Source of the DNA: Pseudoscleropodium purum
Lineage: Eukaryota > Streptophyta > Bryopsida > Hypnales > Brachytheciaceae
Direction: 5' to 3'
Assembly: GCA_963969395.1 (NCBI GenBank)
Contig: OZ017798.1
Span: forward strand, 10,842,173-10,906,172
DNA length: 64,000 bases
Part shown: one piece after another, positions 11,103-21,687 of the stretch
How the letters are laid out: every line of letters begins with the position of its first letter
How positions within the stretch are numbered: position 1 is the stretch's first letter
Position numbers and translations under genes: made by a program
Notes under the pieces: model-generated
The model's input: the letters and a program-made list of their open reading frames with translations, nothing else
The model's database searches: none
Told to the model about the DNA's origin: nothing

Positions 11103-12160
11103 ACCAGAGGGTTGCGATCAAATGAAAAGAAGAAGAACTCCCAAGTAAGGCGACGATTATAAGAATTACATGTACTGCTTGGTTCGTCTTCGTCTTCTCT
11201 AGGTCAGCGCACTTCCCGTCTTCCATTGTTTGAGATTTCAAGACAATGGATCGAATGCATGCTTTAATGTAACGATTCGGTGATCGGCTTTCAGGATTGG
11301 GTTGGTGATCAAGGACGGAGCAACCACAACATCGGGCATTAATCTGTAGCTGAAGGCTAGATTGACATGTACCATACTACAGAGGACGACATGTATTAAT
11401 AGTGACTCTTGGAAATGGAAGTAAATTGTCTTGATTAGAAACCCTTTTGCAAAAAGTGGATCTGGTTCCATCTTCAGAGAATGGAAGAAGTCTCCCATTT
11501 CAAAAGGAAAATTCTCCCATTTGGGGAGAAAGTGGTTGTGTTCTTTCTGCATTGATACGCACCTCATTGTCCAGTAAGTTCTCTTGTCATGTTCTTATGA
11601 AAACCTGCAGGTGATGTGTAGTGGAACTGTTTGGAAATGGAAGTGATTTCTCTTGACGTGAATCGCTTTGTGTGATCTGGGAGCTGGGTTCACTGTCAGA
11701 GAATGGAAGAATTCTCCCCTTTGCAGGAATGTGGTGATGGACGTCTGGTACACCTACACTGCCTTATTTTCCAGTAAGTTCTCTTTCGCAGGTGCTTATG
11801 AAAAAACTGCAGGTGGGGACTATTAGAAACGTAAGTAATGTGTCTTGATGGGAAACCTTTGTGCGAATGATCTGAGCTTGAGCCAGAGAATGAAAGAGTT
11901 TTCGGCCATTTGAGCTGAGGATTCTCCTATTGAGGAGAGAATGTGGTAATGCATGTCTTTCTACAGTAAAGCTGTGTCATTGTCCAGTGAATTCTCACAT
12001 GCATGTCTGTATGCCATGGAAGACTGCAGGTGATGCTTATATGTGGGATCCTTGGAAATGGAAGTGGAATGCCTTGGTGAGAACTGCAGTTTATTTCATG
12101 ACTGACGACAGGAAGAATTCAATTTAAGGGAGAATGTGGTACTTGTACTGTTTTTCTATG
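11103..12160 (+). repeat. Four diverged ~190-230 bp tandem repeats downstream of the kinase
   Basis: The repeats proper run from about 11410; 11103-11409 is the kinase 3' flank. Units begin near 11410, 11632, 11824 and 12053, each with a version of TGGAAATGGAAGT, then TCTTGAT, GAGAATGGAAGAATTCTCCC, GGAGAATGTGGT, CATTGTCCAGTAAGTTCTC and CTGCAGGTGATG. Units are about 70-80% alike by eye, with indels. No long open frame crosses them. Several carry a GTAAGT core followed by CTGCAG/GT, resembling splice sites. Confidence 0.7.
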
Positions 12161-15100
12161 ACACCCCCTGGATATATGCCTCACCTCCTCTTATGCTTGT
12201 AATTTTTCACAACTGTAGGAGATGCATTAAGTGTGGGACATTTTAGTCTTCTACTGAGGTTCAATATCTTGAAGTTTAACATGAATGATGAACCCATGTG
12301 TGAACTATACATAATAACTTAGCTGTGGGAAATGGAGAGTTAATACAGTCCTTCTGCACAAATAGCCTATCCTACAAGGCCAGATATTGTTTGCCAATAT
12401 GCACTACCTTAGTGAAGAACACACTCAATTTTTTTTCAAGTGACCAAAGAACAAAGATATCACTACTTCATTAACCCTAGGCCGCCCAGCCCTCGTTTGC
12501 CTCAAGAGCACGCTTCGATACCTGACATTGAAGAATGAGAGCCCAACATTGATCTAGGGTGAAATTTATCGAATCCGCCATTGGCGACAAGCATCAAGGG
12601 CGGGGCGAGGCGAGGCAAGATGCAAGCAGTTCGTTGCGATTGAGCGGTTGGTTATGCAGAATCCGGCCTCTTTCTAAAGATGGAACTGCTCCGGGTCACT
12701 GTATTTTTCAACGCTTGTGTACAGATTCTGGCCGATTGTAGACAACTGCGAGTTCGTTTGGTCACAAGCATACGAGGGATTCACGAAGACCAGACAAACG
12801 ACCTGGAGATAAACAAAAATTTGGCTCCAACGATTGCAAAATGGCCTAAAGGGAATCCATGTAAGGTGAGTAGTTGTTGACGGGTGACCGGGACAAACTG
12901 GGAGGTGGTCGCAGGGGCAACGGGGTACTGCCGGTACTCCGTGAGTGCAACATCAACGAAGGAGCAAGTCGACAGCGATCACTGAACAAAAGAACAAAAC
13001 TGAACAGAATTCCTATATACAAGAGTTGAGAGTTGATTTGAGGTACACCTTTCTAGCAATTTGAAAATTCATATATTTTTTGTAGATGGAGTTTGAAATC
13101 TAGAATCCCCTTTCAACCACCAACACAACTTAACAAAAGCTTTTACAAGTCAATAATAGGAACGATTTTCAAACCCTTATTTGGTGTTGTTACCTTATTA
13201 GAGGTAGGATGCCCAAATGACCCCAAAGTTGGCCAAATTCATAAAGAAAACAGTGAACGTGAAGTTTTGATTAGATTTATTAATCCAAGAAGGACAAGCT
13301 AATCATAGTGGAAATCAACCTTTTCGGTACTGTGTGAATCATTTGCTTACCAAAACCCAAGAATACTCTTTGGAGGTCAAAATACTGTTCAAGATTCTCC
13401 CCTGCTTCCCATAGATTTCCAAGTCTGAACGTCTTCTTCACATTTGTCTTACATAACTTAGAGGGATTCTGTATTATCCATCAGACACTTAGTGTCTGCA
13501 ACGTTCTTCTAAAGTCATTGACATTGTATTTGAATGGTGCGTCGTTATGACAAATGGTCACTCCAATCTATGTCGGGCCGCTGGAGCTACACTGCAACAG
13601 TTTCTCAAAGTCCAACTTCAGTCACCCCTGCTCGTTTTGTCAGACAGGTCTGTTCTTGGAGTTGTCCTCCGTAGTTCTTGTCGTCCAGGTTGTCTCCCAC
13701 CAGGCCACTCGTGGCTGGTGGTCGTTTGCAACTTATTTTGCCCTCTTTGCAACATTTGGAATTCTCTTTCCACTTGTTAAGATTGAAAAAACAAAAAGGT
13801 CCAACTTCGGCAGCACGAGGTTCAGTTCGTGGTCTTAAATTGTCTGTAAGTGAACCGCAAAGTTGGGCACAAAGTCAGACATACTCGCTGTGCTGTACAG
13901 TCCATGTGGCACATGCATGTGGCAACTTAACTACTACCACAAATGGCCATGGAGTGCAAATCTACGAGTAGGTCAAGGTGTGATCGTCATACGCATTTGT
14001 ACTGAAATCCAGTTTGATGAAAACAGCTGGGTATGGGAAAGGTCTAATGAATCTGCCTTGGGGGAAGAGCAGTGATTTTTCTGGACTTACTTGTTTGGAA
14101 GCTCCCCGAACCGCCACTTTTTGCTACTGGGAAGAGCAGTCATTTTTCTGGACTTACTTGTTTGGAAGCTCCCAAAACTGCCACTTTTTGCTATCGAGCC
14201 TACTTGCTATTCTTAGACTGGTCAGATTTTCATATGTTCTTGTTGGCAAGTGAAAGGAGGTTCCAACACACTAGAGAATGTTGCATTTGGATACCACATG
14301 CAAAAGTTATAAAGGAACAAAGGTTGGTTCTAAAAGTGTTTCTTCTGTATAGGTACAGAACTAACTTTGGAAATGTACATAGAGTATAGATGGTGGTTTA
14401 AGGTTAGTGGCACATTTGGGTGTACCTACCGTAGGTGGCTTTCATATTATTTGTTGCACCAATATTTTGGCAATTTTTTAAGTTGTAGGGAGGGAATATA
14501 ATTCATTTAGCAATAATGTTGAATTGAGAGGCAAATATTTAGGCTTCAAAGGCTATTCTAAGCATCACAACAAATGAAAGTAGGTGACGGTATCTTTTTT
14601 TTTCTAAAAAACTATTTGATGATAATGTTAAATTGAAAGGCAAATATTCTAAGCATTAGAATAAATTAAAGTAGACGACAATATCTTTTTCTAGAAAACT
14701 ATTGCAAGTGCAAGAACTGCAAGCTCAAGATCCTTTAATTAAACTACTAAACTCCCAATTGAAGTTGATGATATTAACTTATAAGTTACAGACTGCAAGA
14801 ATTCAAGCAAAAAAAATGTAGAACTCATGACTTTGAGGTTTGAAGAATAGTACTTGCAATGATGCAATTTAGTTATATTGAAACGTGGACAATGACCTGC
14901 AAAGTTGCACCTTGACACTACAATTGTTAATCTTTGAAATGCTAATTTTGGATCATAGAGGTCGTTACTAGTTATGCACAATAATATTTTCAAATTAAGG
15001 CAATCTTGAAAGCATTTTCAAAGTATGTAAATGAAGTATTGAAAAAAAATTTGTGGGGAAAAAAAATTTATAATACTATCTTTGAAGTATAATAATTAAG

Positions 15101-16716
15101 TGACAACTTAACAACAATATTTGAAGTCCTACAAGAGAAATTGGAGAATTCAATTCTCTAACACTAAAAGCAAACTAGCACTAATAGTATTAAGTTGAAA
15201 GAGAAGGAGGTGAAAAGAGGAATTCAAATGTGTGAAACCTTGGCAAAGAAGCATAGAGACATTACAATTGCTCACAGAAAGTGGCACCAATAATGGTTGA
15301 AAGGGTAAGCTTGCTCTTGTGCCTAATAAAGTGAGCATCATAAATGGCTAATTGTTGGCTCCCACTATTAGATAGCTACCAAATTTCTAGCAATAAAAAA
15401 TCAAAATTATTTCTTTATTTTCCATTGGTGAGAGAATCCAACCTTGCCATGTCAAAAATTAGTTGTTTTTCACCTATTAAAAAATTGTTGGCAAGAGTGT
15501 TGCCTATTGAAAAATATTTTAATTTCTTTGCCAAAAGGCTCCCCTGTCTCCCTTTGTATTTTTAAATCTCCTCTCTCTCTTTTGGTTGGGGTATTGTAAA
15601 TCTTTTGGCTTTGAATAAAATTATTTTCATTTGTGTGAAAAAATAAAAAAATAAAAAAATATGAAAATGTTGTAAATTAACATGTCCAAAAAGTGACCTT
15701 TATTAGTAGAATTGAAATTGAAATTGAAATCAATTGGTGCAATGGATGAATTTTCTATGAATTTTTAGTAAAAAGAGAATGAAATTCATAGTGAACTTAA
15801 GAATTTTCATAACCTTGGGAATGCTAAACATTTAGTTATAATTTCCAAAAGTGAAAGCTAATAAACTACTACTAACTTTAGTTCATAGGTAGTGGCATAG
15901 TATTCACATAGCATAGTTCTAGGAATGGATCATGATGTATTCCAAAAGTGATCCTTTTATATATAAATGGCACACAATATGGGTTCACATAGTAACCTTC
16001 ACTAATTGAAAATCAAACACTATAATAGACATTCATTACCATGTTTTTACTAATTGAAAATAGAATATTTATGGCTTTTCATTTGTTTATAATTTTTCTT
16101 GTGTGCTACATAGCTTTCTTCTTTTCATTTATTTTAGGGACACATTTTGTCCCTCATCACTTCCCATTTTGTTTGGACACCATATGGAGACAAGTATTGA
16201 ACTTTTGCATATTAATTCTTTAGTTTTGCATCAACCATACTAGATCTTTCATAGGGTTGATATGAAGAACCTAGTCACTTTAAAGACCTATTACCTTACA
16301 CAAACATTTTACAAGTATAATGTAGGTGAATTCAAAATTCATTTCATACATATTCAAATAAGGTATTTGAATTATTACATATTTGCCCTAATAAGAGGTT
16401 AAATTAAAAGAAAAACTATAGTACCAAAAATTATCCCCTAAATACAAAGTTGACACCTCTAGGGTACTATAAATGAACCCAAAGACACTAGCATGGGAGC
16501 CTATAAATGTGAATCTATGAGCCTTGAGCCTAGATTTGGTAAGCTTAGAGTTTGAAATCCAAAACATGAAATTTTAGATATTATCTTTGAAAGTTTTAAA
16601 AGTGGTGGGTTTTGTTTTTTTAAATTCAATGTTTAGAAAAATATGGTACCTATGACCGTAAAAAATGTATGTACCATATAACCATGGAAGATAATCTAAA
16701 TCACCAAATTCAAAAT
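12161..16716. other. Interval without a convincing gene
   Basis: The part from 12540 to 14260 is richer in G+C than its surroundings but has only short, mutually overlapping frames. One, from ATG 12680, ends in PKGNPCK at a strong donor (AAG/GTGAGT, 12868/12869) and could be an exon, but no partner exon was found. A 67-bp tandem duplication lies at 14062-14195. From 14400 to 16700 the DNA is AT-rich with nothing recognisable except an A-rich tail near 15635-15665 and a fragment resembling family E ends at 16486-16540. Confidence 0.5.
14062..14195 (+). repeat. 67-bp tandem duplication, 2 copies
   Basis: GGGAAGAGCAGTGATTTTTC starts unit 1 at 14062, and GGGAAGAGCAGTCATTTTTC starts unit 2 at 14129. 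The two 67-bp units differ at only a few positions, so the duplication is recent. Confidence 0.9.
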
Positions 16717-16955
16717 CAGGGTTGATAGGACGGTCGGACGTCTAGGACATCCGGACGCGGACGTTGTGTCCACAGCGTCCGCTGACATTCGCGGTTCGCC
16801 TGTCCGCCCCGTCTCGCCCCGTCTTGTTTGCCCCGTCCGTTCGCCTTCCGACGGTGGGAGGGACGCTGCGTCCGCTGGCGTCTGTGAGGATGGACGTTTG
16901 AACGTCCGGGTTACGGACGCTATTTGGGGGCGGACGTACTGATTTGTCAACCCTG
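16717..16955. mobile_element. hAT-type GC-rich MITE, copy 1
   Basis: The element is 239 bp with ends CAGGGTTGATA and TGTCAACCCTG, flanked by a perfect 8-bp duplication TTCAAAAT (16709-16716 and 16956-16963). An 8-bp target duplication and CAGGG-type ends are hAT hallmarks. The interior is far richer in G+C and CpG than its surroundings and packed with GGACG/CGTCC words forming short palindromes. It has no coding capacity, so it needs a transposase supplied from elsewhere. Confidence 0.9.
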
Positions 16956-18050
16956 TTCAAAATGGTTCAAATTCCTTAAGTGAATTATTAAAAAATGTTC
17001 AAGTATGAGAAAGACGATGTTATCAAAAGTATGATACTTATGACAATGGAAGTGTAGAGACCTATCTCTATGTCTTATGATTGCATGTCACACATGGCTA
17101 TTGTCTGAACCTGTCAATACATAATATAGAATCAGTAGAAAATTTCTTGAATTTCTCAATATCTCCCCCTACTAAGAACAAATTTTTGGCCATGAAAAGA
17201 GTTTGTGTGTATGTGAGAATTTAACTTAATTTTTTAAAGCATTTACATAGTGTACCCTAATGACTTATTTTGTATTCCTTAACTGTAAATTCTAAAATTT
17301 TCTAAACCACGATCATGAATCATAAACTAAAAATCCAAAAGAAATATCTCAAAATATGGAGATTCCCAAGTTCATATACTAGAGTACCTATAAATGAACC
17401 AGTTCATAACCAAAATTGACCACCAACTTCACATTGTTGTTGTCTTTTTCCTACTCACCATTCTATTTGCTTAGGTTTCATCCAAATGTAGGGACCCACA
17501 TTCTATAGGAATTTGTTCCACATTTGGTTACCCCATACTCAGCTTCTATATGTCACATCTTGCCAATTTGGAAGCCAATTTATCCGCCAAAGCAATGTGA
17601 TTATAGTTATTTCTCACTATGTCCCACAGATTCCAAATCCCACAGAATTTTTAAAATCTCATTGGTAGAGAATTAAAAATTAGAACTTAGGGTTTTATAC
17701 TAAGTTCCAAGACCCAGGATACATCTCAAAAATGCCTACATAGCTTGGAGGTTTTGGCCTAAGAAAATAGGACTTGAAGTCCAAGTTGCTAGACCCAACT
17801 CTACTTAAAAATTAAGTCCCACCTATTGTTTTGTATATAATATGAGAAGAATAACATTACATCAAGCATCATTATAAGTTGGTTTTGTAGACTTTTCTAT
17901 TCATTGTAGATTCAATACCTAAAATGCCTTCAAAATGTGTTATTTAGTTTTTGAATCATTTTTGGACATCATAGTATGGATGAAGAAATTTGGAATTTAG
18001 AGATGGGACTTTGATCTTCACTTTGTGAAACTTCAAGTCCTTCATACAAT

Positions 18051-18128
18051 GATGCTAGCGTATGAGCATAGAGACATGAGCCTACAAACCTTGAACCTAA
18101 TTGTAGGTATGTACTTACAACTATTTAA

Positions 18129-18174
<46 letters not shown>

Positions 18175-18274
18175 CATATATACCTATGATATAGGCACAC
18201 TATAACATGAAACGAGTCTATAATATAGATTCATAGGCTCATATAGATTCTATGTTCATATGCCAGCACTCCCC
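18051..18274. mobile_element. Terminal-inverted-repeat MITE, family E, copy 1
   Basis: The left end has GATGCTAGCGTATGAGCAT and the right end is the inverse of GGGGAGTGCTGGCATATGAAC. A second copy lies at 53599-53856 with the same ends. An (AT)n run (about 18131-18173) sits in the middle and could act as the hairpin apex. Target duplication is not clear. Confidence 0.65.
18131..18173. repeat. (AT)n microsatellite
   Basis: About 21 uninterrupted AT dinucleotides inside the family E element. Confidence 0.95.
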
Positions 18275-18575
18275 TTTAGAGGACATTGAGTATAAGGTAA
18301 GAGGAGCTAAATTACCAATTGTATATTAGTGAAGTGTGATACTTTAGTCACATATAAACAATTCACAACTAAGATTAGGTGATGCTTAAAAATAACTTTT
18401 GAATACTATATATTAAAAAAATTATAAGAGATCAAAGTTCAATTTGTAGTTTTTCTTCATCCATAACCTAATTTAAAACCTTAATGGTCATTTGAAGTCA
18501 TATGAAGATTGCTCAAAAAAAATTTAATCAAAATTTCTAATGCGTAAACTACAAATTCAAATTAAGATTCGAAAT

Positions 18576-18896
18576 TAGGGTTGACAGGATGATCGGACGT
18601 CCGAGATGTCCGGACGCGGACGCTGTGTTTGCAGTGTCCGCTGACATTCGTGGATGCCGTCCGCCCCATTCGCCTGTCCCCCCGTCTACCCTGATACCTG
18701 TCTGCCCGGTTACGGCTGTCCGATCGACACGCGGACTGATTTGGTCCGCATAATCTGGGCGTCCGCCTTGGGCCGTCCGCCCCGCCCGTCCGCCTTCCGA
18801 CGGCGGGAGGGACGCTGCGTCCGTTGGCATCCGTGAGGATAGACGTTCGGATTACGGACGCCTTTTTCGGGCGGACGTAGAGATTCATCAACCCTG
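18576..18896. mobile_element. hAT-type GC-rich MITE, copy 2
   Basis: The element is 321 bp, same family as 16717-16955: starts TAGGGTTGACA, ends TCATCAACCCTG, and shares the GC-rich interior with about 80 bp extra in the middle. Flanks are TTCGAAAT (18568-18575) and TTTGAAAT (18897-18904), an 8-bp duplication with one C-to-T change at a CpG. The start base is T instead of C. Confidence 0.87.
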
Positions 18897-20738
18897 TTTG
18901 AAATCCAAGATTAAGATTGATAGATGCATTTTGTGAAGACAAAGTGAATGATATCAAGAAATTCACATGCAATTGAATATTGGAATATTTTTATAGAGAT
19001 TTTCTAAAAATCAAGCCTTCAAAATTGGTCTATCATTTAAGGATTAGTGTCCTAGTGTTAAACATTGTGCAATGATCATCTAATCATCTAGATTTATTAA
19101 AACTTACTCACTACAAAGCACTTCTAATTAGCTAATCTTTCCTTGTTAATCCTCAAAAGATCAAGTGGTTGTTCAACAACCAATTGAAAATTCAAATAAG
19201 TTATTACAATCTCAATTTCCAATAGATCTTTTTGAAATTTTGATACAAGGTGTGAACATGTATCCCTATGCAAGAATATAATTTTTTTTAGACCAAGTGT
19301 CAAATCAAAAGTTATAGTGCTTGAAAAGTTTATGCAATTCATGTGATTAGGAAATCTTTTTAAAAACTTTGCATCTATTTGTGAAATTTGATTGGTATAT
19401 AATGCATATAATTTATTGGATGCAACTGTAAAAGAACCCCTATGTATAGTACTAAAATCTAATTCTAGGAGGAATTAAAGTCTATTGACCTTGTTGGACA
19501 AAGTCACAAAAAAATTCTTCTTACATCAAACACTATAATCTTTCAATCTATATGGTCAAATTTTTTGAATTTTTTTCCACATATTCCCAACGTAGTCTAG
19601 TACAAATCTAAACAATTGAGCATAAAAAAAACTTTTTTTTTTATCATTTCTTCCTCACTAAACTACAAATTGATAGTTTTTAACAATTTATACCAAAAAT
19701 ATTCTCTAATCTTTTAGGAATTAACCATGTAAGGACTATGGAGAACAAATAGGTTCATTATATGCATTCTTTGTTGATTGTAGAAATAAAGAATGCATCA
19801 ATTGGTTCAATAATGAGAGTATTTTTGGTGATTACATTGGTCATAAAGGTCACGTCCTTCCATGGTCAAAGCAATGAAATCTACTTTTGATTTGTTTCAA
19901 AAAAATTCAATTATCTCATTGGGAAAAGAAATAAGCTAGGTTACAAACACATCAACATAATATTGTTTACCAATTAGGCAAGGGGACTTTATGCATCCTT
20001 GAAAAAAGGATCCCTACAGTGAACCTAAAAAATCTTATATGGCTACTTAGCACACTTCAATCCTGGAATTACCGGATAAGTCCCTCCAAGGTATCTAGCA
20101 CGGCATAGTACCTTCCAAACAAGCATGGAAGGTATTATACTGACCATTGTGCAGTTATCATAAGATATACGATGTTATGTGAGGGACCAGTTTGCTTTCA
20201 GTTCTTTATAATTAAACAAAGTGGATAACATTGCTTCACTGGCATTAATGCTTGCATCATCACCACAATCTACAGCACTACCTTTTCAGGTTGGAATCTC
20301 TCCTCTTACTGGTACAGTTGTCGAAAGTGATAAGCTGTTTCCAGATGCTTCTAGAAAATTCCAGTGAAGAATTCAAAATCAAAATTCGATAAAAACATGC
20401 ATTCTTGTCTAAAGCAAGCGTTACAGTAGAAACAGTCACAGATCTGACACGATAGAAATGAAAAAAATCCTTCGTTCCAAGTTGCGGAGAAGACTAAGTT
20501 TCAGGTATATACAGCCATGCAGGCACTGAGGAAGCTATGGTATCAATTAGATATCGACGTAATACCGGATAGGTTGCTGGTTCCTGGAGATGACTAATTC
20601 TCGCTGTGGTGCAACACTATAAAGAGCATGCACAACATTACGGTGTAATATAACTGCTTGAAGCGCCGATTCTAATCTCATTCTAAATATCAAAGGCCTG
20701 TACAAAATTGTTAGGCGAGAGGTCTGTTCAAACTTAAT
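18897..20738. other. AT-rich interval 3' of the HMA gene
   Basis: No gene is seen. It holds one small inverted-repeat element (19721-19870) and, from about 20000, the 3' flank of the minus-strand HMA gene. Confidence 0.5.
19721..19870 (-). repeat. Small fold-back element related to 2747-3050
   Basis: The left end TTAACCATGTAAGGAC mirrors the right end GTCCTTCCATGGTCAAA. The interior (AAAGAATGCATCAATTGGTT) is the reverse complement of the repeat near 2800-2830. It is about 150 bp, a likely miniature element. Confidence 0.5.
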
Positions 20739-21687
20739 TTACTTCTTTTTAGGCCATATCTCTGCATCCTTCTTCACCTTCTTCACCGTCTTCAGAATGT
20801 CCTCCGGTTTCGCAGTGGCTGTGACGGACACCTTCATGTCGTACAAGTCACAAACGACAGGCTTCTCTACCCCTGCATAAATGCCAAAAAGATCGCTAAA
20901 TTAAAGAGATTCATTCCAAAAATTGCATCCCCTTCACTGCGACTCCAAGCAGAGGAATGGTAGCGAAATTGCACAAAATCGAAGTGGGTTGGCGAGAAAA
21001 AGATTTAACTCCTCACCCTTCATACTCTCGAGTTTTTTCCTCACTTTGCGGGCGCACGATTCGCAGCATAGAGGCACCTTTAACTCGATGAGCTGCATCA
21101 AAAATTAAACGCGTGAGCTCCATCTGAACTAGCACTGAAACGACAAACCAGTGACACAAGCGCAAGCACACATACCCTCGCAAATCTAGCCATGACCAAA
21201 CAGAAATTCCTTCTAGGATAATTGCGCAGCAGCAATTCAAACTCGCAAGAAGCACAACAACGCGGCACATTCAATTTCCAGATACACACTGTACCTGCGG
21301 TTTCTTGTCATCCTTCTTGTCGTCTTTCTTCTCCTCTTTCTTCTCTTCTTTCTTCTCCTCCTTCTTCTCGTCCTTTTTCTCCTCCTTCTTCTCCTCCTTC
21401 TTCTCCTTGTCCTTCTTCTCCTGCTTCAACGCTTCCTGCCGCAATGTCTCGAGATAAACTTGGTTGGGATATCCAAACCACTGCTCGCAAAAAACACAGC
21501 AAAAAATCGTCAGTACAGTCGTATCCCTCACACCAGTAAAACTAACCTTCCCAAACGCACTCGAAAGATTCTAACTCAAAAGCAAAGCTGATTAACGAAA
21601 TCTCACATAATTCATAGACTGATCGGGCTGAAGCGGTGTCGTGCTGTGGAACGGCTGAGGATAGTCATAGTAGTACAACTCCACCAT
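20739..21687 (-). CDS. Heavy-metal-associated (HMA) domain protein, HPP/HIPP-type, 158 aa
   Basis: Exons are 21687-21607, 21480-21295, 21092-21017 and 20872-20739. All junctions are GT-AG and phases match, giving 158 residues ending AEIWPKKK. Residues 1-45 are Tyr-rich and include YYYDYPQPF. Residues 52-88 are a low-complexity KKEEKKEE/KKDDKK tract encoded by a GAA/AAG repeat. Residues 90-158 form an HMA fold, with LKVPLCCESCARKVRKKLE (metal-binding C99-x-x-C102) followed by GVEKPVVCDLYDMKVSVT. HMA proteins bind soft metals or act as chaperones and signalling partners in the cytosol or nucleus. The usual M-x-C-x-x-C is altered to L-C-C-E-S-C, keeping both ligands. The C-terminus lacks a CaaX box, so by sequence it is not isoprenylated and fits the HPP subgroup. 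The start is the only ATG upstream in frame with plant-like context (ACAATGG). Confidence 0.88.

Noticed and set aside
11410..12160. CRISPR-like array
   Set aside because: The units are long, diverged and contiguous without unique spacers, and the genome is a plant nuclear one.
13547..14253. Four overlapping plus-strand frames suggesting a gene
   Set aside because: They lie in different frames of the same DNA, none has a motif, and the last two arise from the 67-bp duplication.
15540..15665. Retroposed gene tail with poly(A)
   Set aside because: An A-rich run follows a GAATAAAAT signal-like stretch, but no source gene, coding part or target duplication could be seen.
21222..21539. Plus-strand Ser/Pro-rich frame
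   Set aside because: It is the complement of the GAA/AAG repeat exon of the HMA gene.
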